NCBI GenBank assembly: GCA_964576765.1
Contig: CAZNWH010000081.1
Coordinates: forward strand, 1 to 10,248
Direction of reading: 5' to 3'
From: Hellea sp964576765
Lineage (GTDB): Bacteria; Pseudomonadota; Alphaproteobacteria; Caulobacterales; Maricaulaceae
Length of the DNA stretch: 10,248 nt
Of this stretch, positions 6,250 through 10,248 are shown one piece after another. How positions within the stretch are numbered: the first letter of the stretch is position 1; every line of letters starts with the position of its first letter. The notes under the pieces are model-generated. The model saw only the letters and a program-made list of their open reading frames with translations, ran no database searches and had not been told where the DNA came from. A program made the translations under genes and the position numbers.

Positions 6250-7203
6250 TTAAGCTTTTAAGGATTCTACATACAAAGCTGATTTAATGGTGCGTTCACA
6301 TACACCAGAATTCGCATGCCCGTAAATAATTGGATGTGTCATCGGCGGTTGATAAGGTAACCCTCTTATATTTTGATACTGCTCTGCATAAATATCCCAA
6401 GTCGTTTTGCTCGGGTCTTCAAGGCTTGGCAAATTTACGCCACGTGAAGTCGTCACACCGCCATGATATTGATGAAAGCTACCTTCACCCAGCAACATAA
6501 CATATTGGGTATCTTTATGATCAACGCAACGTTTGAAAAAGTCTAAATTAACTAGCCCGCCTCCAGCAATATTGAATTTTTCATCAAACCCACCAATAGA
6601 TAAGTAAAAGGTTTTACTAAGCACTAAAACATTACTCTCAGCAATTTGTGATAACCAACTACCCCGTGCTGACCCCCCAAGGCTAGAAATTTTAAACAGA
6701 TCATAAGCATTATTGGGCCAGCCAACCGAAGATAAAAGAGTGTCCTCTACATCCTGATTATACCCTTCCAGAACATTTTCTTGCTGCGTTTTATGCCCTA
6801 AGTGATAACCCATTGTCGCGATAACAGGGCAATCATGAGCTTTCATAATTTCATGCGCTGATTTTAATACCCCTGGAGAAATCAACCGGGCTCCATCAAT
6901 CACAGGACATACCCAATCTCCGCGAGACATAGCAATTCCTTGATTAAGAGCTTTTGCCGGTGATTTGTCGGGAGATTTCACCTCTATATATCGAACACAA
7001 TCCGGCCAACTTTTTACAATCTCCGGATCAACCGGTTTGCTGGAACCATTTTCCATGACAATTATTTCTATATCGTCAAAACTAACGTCAAGTTGATAGG
7101 GAGGTAGGAACGAATATACAGTCCTAGGTATTTCCCGGGCCATATTATAGGCAATGATTACAATACTAATTAACGGGCGCGGTATTTCAGATGGTAAGGT
7201 CAT
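6250..7203 (-). CDS. Family 2-like glycosyltransferase with altered active-site motifs
   Basis: This is a 317-residue GT-A fold protein, predicted to act at the cytoplasmic face on an activated sugar and a glycan acceptor. The N-terminal strand ISIVIIAYN (12-20), IEIIVMENGSS (45-55) and SPAKALNQGIAMSRGDWV (81-98) follow the GT2 plan. The positions usually holding acidic residues differ: E51-N52 stands where D-D/G-S is common, D103-G104-A105 replaces the D-x-D, and the acceptor region reads GGFDEKF (204-210) then GGGLVNLDFF without the usual E-D pair. A His-containing stretch, FHQYHGG (243-249), follows. It may be a variant subfamily or have lost normal catalysis. The ATG at 7203 has a strong GGGAGG (7210-7215) six bases upstream, inside the sulfotransferase gene, which it overlaps by 17 bases. 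Confidence 0.85.
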   Translation of the reverse strand: MTLPSEIPRPLISIVIIAYNMAREIPRTVYSFLPPYQLDVSFDDIEIIVMENGSSKPVDPEIVKSWPDCVRYIEVKSPDKSPAKALNQGIAMSRGDWVCPVIDGARLISPGVLKSAHEIMKAHDCPVIATMGYHLGHKTQQENVLEGYNQDVEDTLLSSVGWPNNAYDLFKISSLGGSARGSWLSQIAESNVLVLSKTFYLSIGGFDEKFNIAGGGLVNLDFFKRCVDHKDTQYVMLLGEGSFHQYHGGVTTSRGVNLPSLEDPSKTTWDIYAEQYQNIRGLPYQPPMTHPIIYGHANSGVCERTIKSALYVESLKA

Positions 7204-7888
7204 TCAGGGCCTCCCATATCCATTTATACTCTGCAGGTATACTCAAATCTGTAGTGTTTTGATTGTGTAACTCTTCCTCTCGGAAGCTATTGCTCGTCGC
7301 GGGCCTAAGTCCTAATTTGGAGGCCATTTTTATAATTTTTTGATTATAAATTTTTGTCTCTATATCATACCTAACAATATCAAATGCTTGTTCATTATGC
7401 ACGGATAGTAACTTCGCATTATAGGCTGCCCATAATGCGAATGCTTTATCAATGTCCATAGGCTGGTTCCATACCTTAGCCCGATGAACTAATGACGCAA
7501 CAACTTCTTGTGGATGCCGGAATGTCCCGACAAATTTCGGTTTTGTGATAGAATACCACCCTTCTAGTAAAAATAAAACACGAGGATCTTTAACCCCCCA
7601 TATAGTTTCATTGTCATAGGCAGAAAGAAGCTTGATCAAATGCGTTTTTTCATCATTATTCCAAATAGGGTCTTCGGAAGGCGGATTATCCCAGGCGGCT
7701 TCAATACGGGCCAAAATAGCATCATGATGTTCCATGATTTTTCTATTTTCGCGGTTTCCTTTTTTATTAAACCCCGCTTTAAGATTGACATCCCCTAAAT
7801 ATAGCCCAGCTTCTTCGAGACAACCTGCAAGGCAAGACGTTCCTGAACGATGCATTCCTAAGATAAGAATAGGCGGAGAAATTTGCAT
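7187..7888 (-). CDS. PAPS-dependent sulfotransferase-like protein
   Basis: This protein is predicted to transfer sulfate from PAPS to a hydroxyl or amine on an unknown acceptor. From the ATG at 7888 it has 233 residues. The 5'-phosphosulfate loop GMHRSGTS is at 11-18, directly after a hydrophobic first strand (PPILIL). WGVKDPR is at about 97-103. The 3'-phosphate-binding region is GTFRHPQEVVASL (121-133), with R124 and S132 as likely contacts. These are the standard sulfotransferase nucleotide sites. An in-frame GTG at 7924 would add 12 residues and overlap the pseudopilin gene by 17 bases, but it has no ribosome site. The ATG has TAAGG about 12 bases upstream and places the motif as in relatives. 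The downstream glycosyltransferase start overlaps its 3' end. Parts of the gene are very AT-rich: bases 7321-7380 hold 12 G/C in 60 by my count. Confidence 0.87.
   Translation of the reverse strand: MQISPPILILGMHRSGTSCLAGCLEEAGLYLGDVNLKAGFNKKGNRENRKIMEHHDAILARIEAAWDNPPSEDPIWNNDEKTHLIKLLSAYDNETIWGVKDPRVLFLLEGWYSITKPKFVGTFRHPQEVVASLVHRAKVWNQPMDIDKAFALWAAYNAKLLSVHNEQAFDIVRYDIETKIYNQKIIKMASKLGLRPATSNSFREEELHNQNTTDLSIPAEYKWIWEALNDLTI
7210..7215 (-). promoter_or_regulatory. Strong ribosome binding site for the glycosyltransferase
   Basis: GGGAGG on the minus strand, with a six-base spacer to the ATG at 7203, lies within the last codons of the sulfotransferase gene. It fixes the glycosyltransferase start and implies translational coupling. 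It is the clearest Shine-Dalgarno I see in the minus-strand run. Confidence 0.7.
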
Positions 7889-7907
7889 AAGCTTCACATA
7901 CCTTAGA

Positions 7908-8354
7908 TCAAGTAATTCGCTCACCCAAGCAGGAAGGCGGTGTAAGGTTAAAAGATATTTTTCGTCCCTCAGAGCTCGTAAATACTACTTTCCCGCCAGT
8001 ACAAATCCCATGTTCTGAAATCTTGATAGTATCCCCTTCTACGACCCAATCTTCGGGAACATCAAAGGGTAACACCCTTATGTCTTTCCAACTTTTATAA
8101 GAGGGTGCCCCGCTATCCTGCGTGATCAATATCTGCTCATGCTGTGTCAACATTGCCCGCATTCGCAAAACCTGTATGTCAGATATTGCGTTTTCTGCTG
8201 TACTGATAAATCGAGCTGAATCTAAAGCCGAAGTCATACGGCTTCCCACCAAGATCATCATGACACTCATAATGGCCAACACAACAAGTATCTCCAATAA
8301 GCTAAACCCAGCCTCGCCAGAATTCCTTATTGTATTATCCCGATATATCGGCAT
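7908..8354 (-). CDS. gspH: GspH-like minor pseudopilin
   Basis: This is a type II secretion minor pseudopilin of 148 residues, inserted in the inner membrane and assembled at the pseudopilus. A short basic leader ends in the prepilin peptidase site G16^F17, then SLLEILVVLAIMSVMMILV, with Glu at mature position 5 (E21) and a 20-residue hydrophobic helix. The C-terminal part (WVVEGDTIKISEHGICTGGKV, 103-123, then FTSSEGRKISFNL) follows the GspH/FimT pattern of short beta-strands. C118 and C142 could form a disulfide. Its start (ATG 8354) lies 20 bases inside the end of gspG. FimT-type proteins look alike, but the neighbours gspG and gspE favour GspH. A GspI or other minor pseudopilin cannot be fully excluded. 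Confidence 0.85.
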   Translation of the reverse strand: MPIYRDNTIRNSGEAGFSLLEILVVLAIMSVMMILVGSRMTSALDSARFISTAENAISDIQVLRMRAMLTQHEQILITQDSGAPSYKSWKDIRVLPFDVPEDWVVEGDTIKISEHGICTGGKVVFTSSEGRKISFNLTPPSCLGERIT

Positions 8355-8781
8355 TTAGGCCTGAACCACCAACTTGGTTATCCGCGCCCAAAGAAATAAC
8401 TTTAGGGCTTTTTGATCTCACACCGTTTTCGGGGGGTTGATATTGATAGGGATTACCCCAAGGATCGCTAGGGACGTCACCTTCTAAATAAGGTCCAAAC
8501 CAATTCGAATTTTCATCATTGGGGGATGTCATTAAAACAACCAAACCCTCCGTATCCGTTGGATATCTACCCATATCAAGATTGAAAGAGTCCAAAGCCA
8601 ATTTGAGAGTTTTTGCCTGAGCTTTTGCCGCTATAACTTTTGATTTATCTACATTCCCCATCAGACGCGGCGCCACCAATGACATTAATGTTCCAATGAT
8701 GGCCAAAACAACTAAAATCTCTAAAAGAGTATATCCTGAATCTGAATGGGTCTCTTCACTATTTTTATCCATATCATTCAT
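8335..8781 (-). CDS. gspG: GspG major pseudopilin
   Basis: This is the major pseudopilin of the type II secretion pseudopilus, 148 residues before processing. A 16-residue leader ends in G16, followed by YTLLEILVVLAIIGTLMSLVAPR, with Glu at mature position 5 (E21). The first mature residue is Tyr rather than the usual Phe. The GspG fold is clear: ALDSFNLDMGRYPTDTEGL (62-80), WFGPYLEGDVPSDPWGNPYQY (94-114) and the calcium-loop end SLGADNQVGGSGLNADI (130-146). The ATG at 8781 has AGGA about seven bases upstream. It lies 21 bases after the gspE stop, without an intervening gspF, which is the usual gene at this place. Confidence 0.95.
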   Translation of the reverse strand: MNDMDKNSEETHSDSGYTLLEILVVLAIIGTLMSLVAPRLMGNVDKSKVIAAKAQAKTLKLALDSFNLDMGRYPTDTEGLVVLMTSPNDENSNWFGPYLEGDVPSDPWGNPYQYQPPENGVRSKSPKVISLGADNQVGGSGLNADISG

Positions 8782-8802
8782 TTTATTTCCTACGCGCGCA
8801 AA

Positions 8803-10248
8803 TCAATAATTGTTAGTATCTGTCCCACAAACTCTTAATACCTCAGTCAGAGAGGTTACACCATTTCTCGCCTTAAAGATACCATCTTCTAGCAGTGTGA
8901 TATACCCTTGTTTACGCGCGACTTGATGTAATTGTTGCAGGCTAGCATTTTTCAACACTGCCTCTGACAGAGCATCATCCATTCTGGCCACTTCAAATAT
9001 GGCGAGGCGCCCCTGATATCCGGTATCTGAACATTTCGAGCATCCTTTTGGTTCACGCCAATTCGTTTTGCCTTTCATTTGATCAGATATATTCCCACCT
9101 TCATCTAAAATGGCCCAAATTCGATCTTCGCCTTCGGGTTTTTTTACACTTACACTACAATGCTCGCATAATTTACGGACAAGACGCTGAGCAACCAGTC
9201 CTCGAACAGCAGAGGTTATCATGTAAGGCTCTAACCCAATGTCCACAAGCCGAGCAATGGCTGCCAGCGCCGAATTCGTATGTAAGGTTGATAAGACTAA
9301 ATGACCAGTTAGAGCGGCCTGAGCGGCAATTGTGGCCGTTTCTCCATCACGAATTTCTCCAACCATAATAATATCAGGATCTTGGCGTAATATGGCTCGG
9401 AGCCCTTTTGCAAAGGTATAGCCAATGCTGGCATGGGTTTGTATCTGAATGATGCCATCCATATCATATTCAACAGGGTCTTCGATCGTAATTATTTTTC
9501 TGACCCCGTTATTCAGACCTTGCAAACTTCGATAAAGTGTTGTGGATTTACCTGATCCTGTAGGGCCCGTCACCAAGATGATCCCATTAGAACTCCCCAA
9601 TAATTCAAGTAATGTCTGACGGGAAAATCCTTCAAAACCCAAGGCTTCCAGGTCAGGGAGCTCATTTTCTTTTCGCAATAACCTTAAAACCAGACTTTCA
9701 CCACGTGAGCCGGGGACAGACGACACTCGAAGGTCAATGTCTTGGCCGGCAAAACGAATAGTCTGCCGACCATCTTGAGGCAATCTACGTTCTGCAATAT
9801 CCATCCCCGACAGTAATTTAACACGGCTGGCTACTGCGTTAAATCGCGAACGCGGTTCTGTCTGTTTATTATGCAAAATTCCGTCAATCCGGTATCTTAC
9901 GATAAATCTGTTTTCAAATGGTTCTATATGGATATCGGAAGCGTTTTCTTTCAAGGCCACAGAAAAAATCCGATTGACGAAATCAATTACCGGAGCTTCT
10001 TCAGCCATTTCACGCAAACGGGCCGCTTCATCATTCGAGGCCTCGGAGTTTTGCAAACTTAACTCCTCTTCGCTCTGAACATATATCATGGCCGTTTCCA
10101 GAGTTTGATGACTGCACAAAAAACTATGGCATTTTAAATCTGATTTTTTACAGCTGGCAGCGATCTTTTCCTGTATTTCTTGGTCTAGGATATTCCGCGC
10201 TAGCAATTTAATTGCGCTCTTATCCTCATCTTGCCATGCAACGCAATT
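8803..10248 (-). CDS. gspE: GspE type II secretion ATPase, start beyond the window
   Basis: This is the cytoplasmic hexameric ATPase that drives pseudopilus assembly in type II secretion. 481 residues are visible. The frame stays open to base 10248, adding 14 codons (I-C-V-A-W-Q-D-E-D...) beyond the TTG at 10206, and the N1E domain is cut, so the true start lies outside. In visible-residue numbering: N2E domain with EEAPVIDFVNRIF and SDIHIEP at about 83-111, Walker A GPTGSGKST (228-236), Asp box TIEDPVEY, Walker B DPDIIMVGEIRD (290-301), His box GHLVLSTLHTNSA (315-327), and the zinc motif C361-x2-C364 and C403-x2-C406. The zinc motif and the adjacent gspG separate it from twitching ATPases such as PilT; a PilB-type role is less likely. 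It is followed by gspG 21 bases on. Confidence 0.96.
   Translation of the reverse strand, partial: NCVAWQDEDKSAIKLLARNILDQEIQEKIAASCKKSDLKCHSFLCSHQTLETAMIYVQSEEELSLQNSEASNDEAARLREMAEEAPVIDFVNRIFSVALKENASDIHIEPFENRFIVRYRIDGILHNKQTEPRSRFNAVASRVKLLSGMDIAERRLPQDGRQTIRFAGQDIDLRVSSVPGSRGESLVLRLLRKENELPDLEALGFEGFSRQTLLELLGSSNGIILVTGPTGSGKSTTLYRSLQGLNNGVRKIITIEDPVEYDMDGIIQIQTHASIGYTFAKGLRAILRQDPDIIMVGEIRDGETATIAAQAALTGHLVLSTLHTNSALAAIARLVDIGLEPYMITSAVRGLVAQRLVRKLCEHCSVSVKKPEGEDRIWAILDEGGNISDQMKGKTNWREPKGCSKCSDTGYQGRLAIFEVARMDDALSEAVLKNASLQQLHQVARKQGYITLLEDGIFKARNGVTSLTEVLRVCGTDTNNY

Noticed and set aside
9048..9368. Plus-strand 106-codon frame opposite gspE
   Set aside because: It lies antisense to the conserved ATPase core and zinc motif, and has no family features or ribosome site.
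7908..10248. Type IV pilus locus instead of type II secretion
   Set aside because: The GspG C-terminal calcium-loop pattern (SLGADNQVGGSG) and the DPWGNPYQY segment are specific to the T2SS major pseudopilin, and the ATPase pairs with it.
1..10248. CRISPR array, tRNA, rRNA, insertion sequence or attachment site
   Set aside because: I saw no regularly spaced repeats, no tRNA-like cloverleaf, no transposase motifs and no terminal inverted repeats around the AT-rich block.

Overview
The window reads as chromosomal DNA of a Gram-negative proteobacterium, most likely a marine or aquatic alphaproteobacterium of moderate GC. This rests on a type II secretion (T2SS) gene set, which requires an outer membrane, on the style of the proteins (YcbL-type hydrolase, VanZ-like protein, AGCS symporter), and on scarce strong Shine-Dalgarno sites with a possible leaderless start. 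No rRNA or tRNA is present, so the genus cannot be fixed. I saw no CRISPR array, transposase or phage gene.

Layout. Bases 1-472 hold no convincing protein gene but carry three intrinsic-terminator-like hairpins, all with U-tracts on the minus strand. Next is a metabolic block: a YcbL-type metallo-beta-lactamase hydrolase (+) meets a pterin-4a-carbinolamine dehydratase (-) tail to tail. A VanZ-like membrane protein (+) follows. Then comes a 388-residue secreted protein (+) built of degenerate 23-residue beta-type repeats, preceded by a perfect 16-bp palindrome beside a TATAAT box. From 3405 to the end everything is on the minus strand. Reading in transcription order: gspE (its start lies beyond the window), gspG, a gspH-like pseudopilin, a PAPS-type sulfotransferase, a family-2-like glycosyltransferase and a SAM methyltransferase. 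These are packed with overlaps or gaps of at most about 54 bases. After a 127-base gap with a possible promoter come an AGCS sodium/amino-acid symporter and a GNAT acetyltransferase whose start codon is 3 bases from the symporter stop.

How the genes may work together. The six-gene run gspE-gspG-gspH-sulfotransferase-glycosyltransferase-methyltransferase is the most notable part. The secretion genes are an incomplete, rearranged T2SS set: gspF is absent between E and G, and I, J and K do not follow H. The run continues straight into three genes of the sort that build or decorate sulfated, methylated glycans. The three glycan genes look more AT-rich than the symporter and gspE. Whether this is a functional link between secretion and surface-glycan decoration, or cargo landed in a secretion operon, cannot be settled here.
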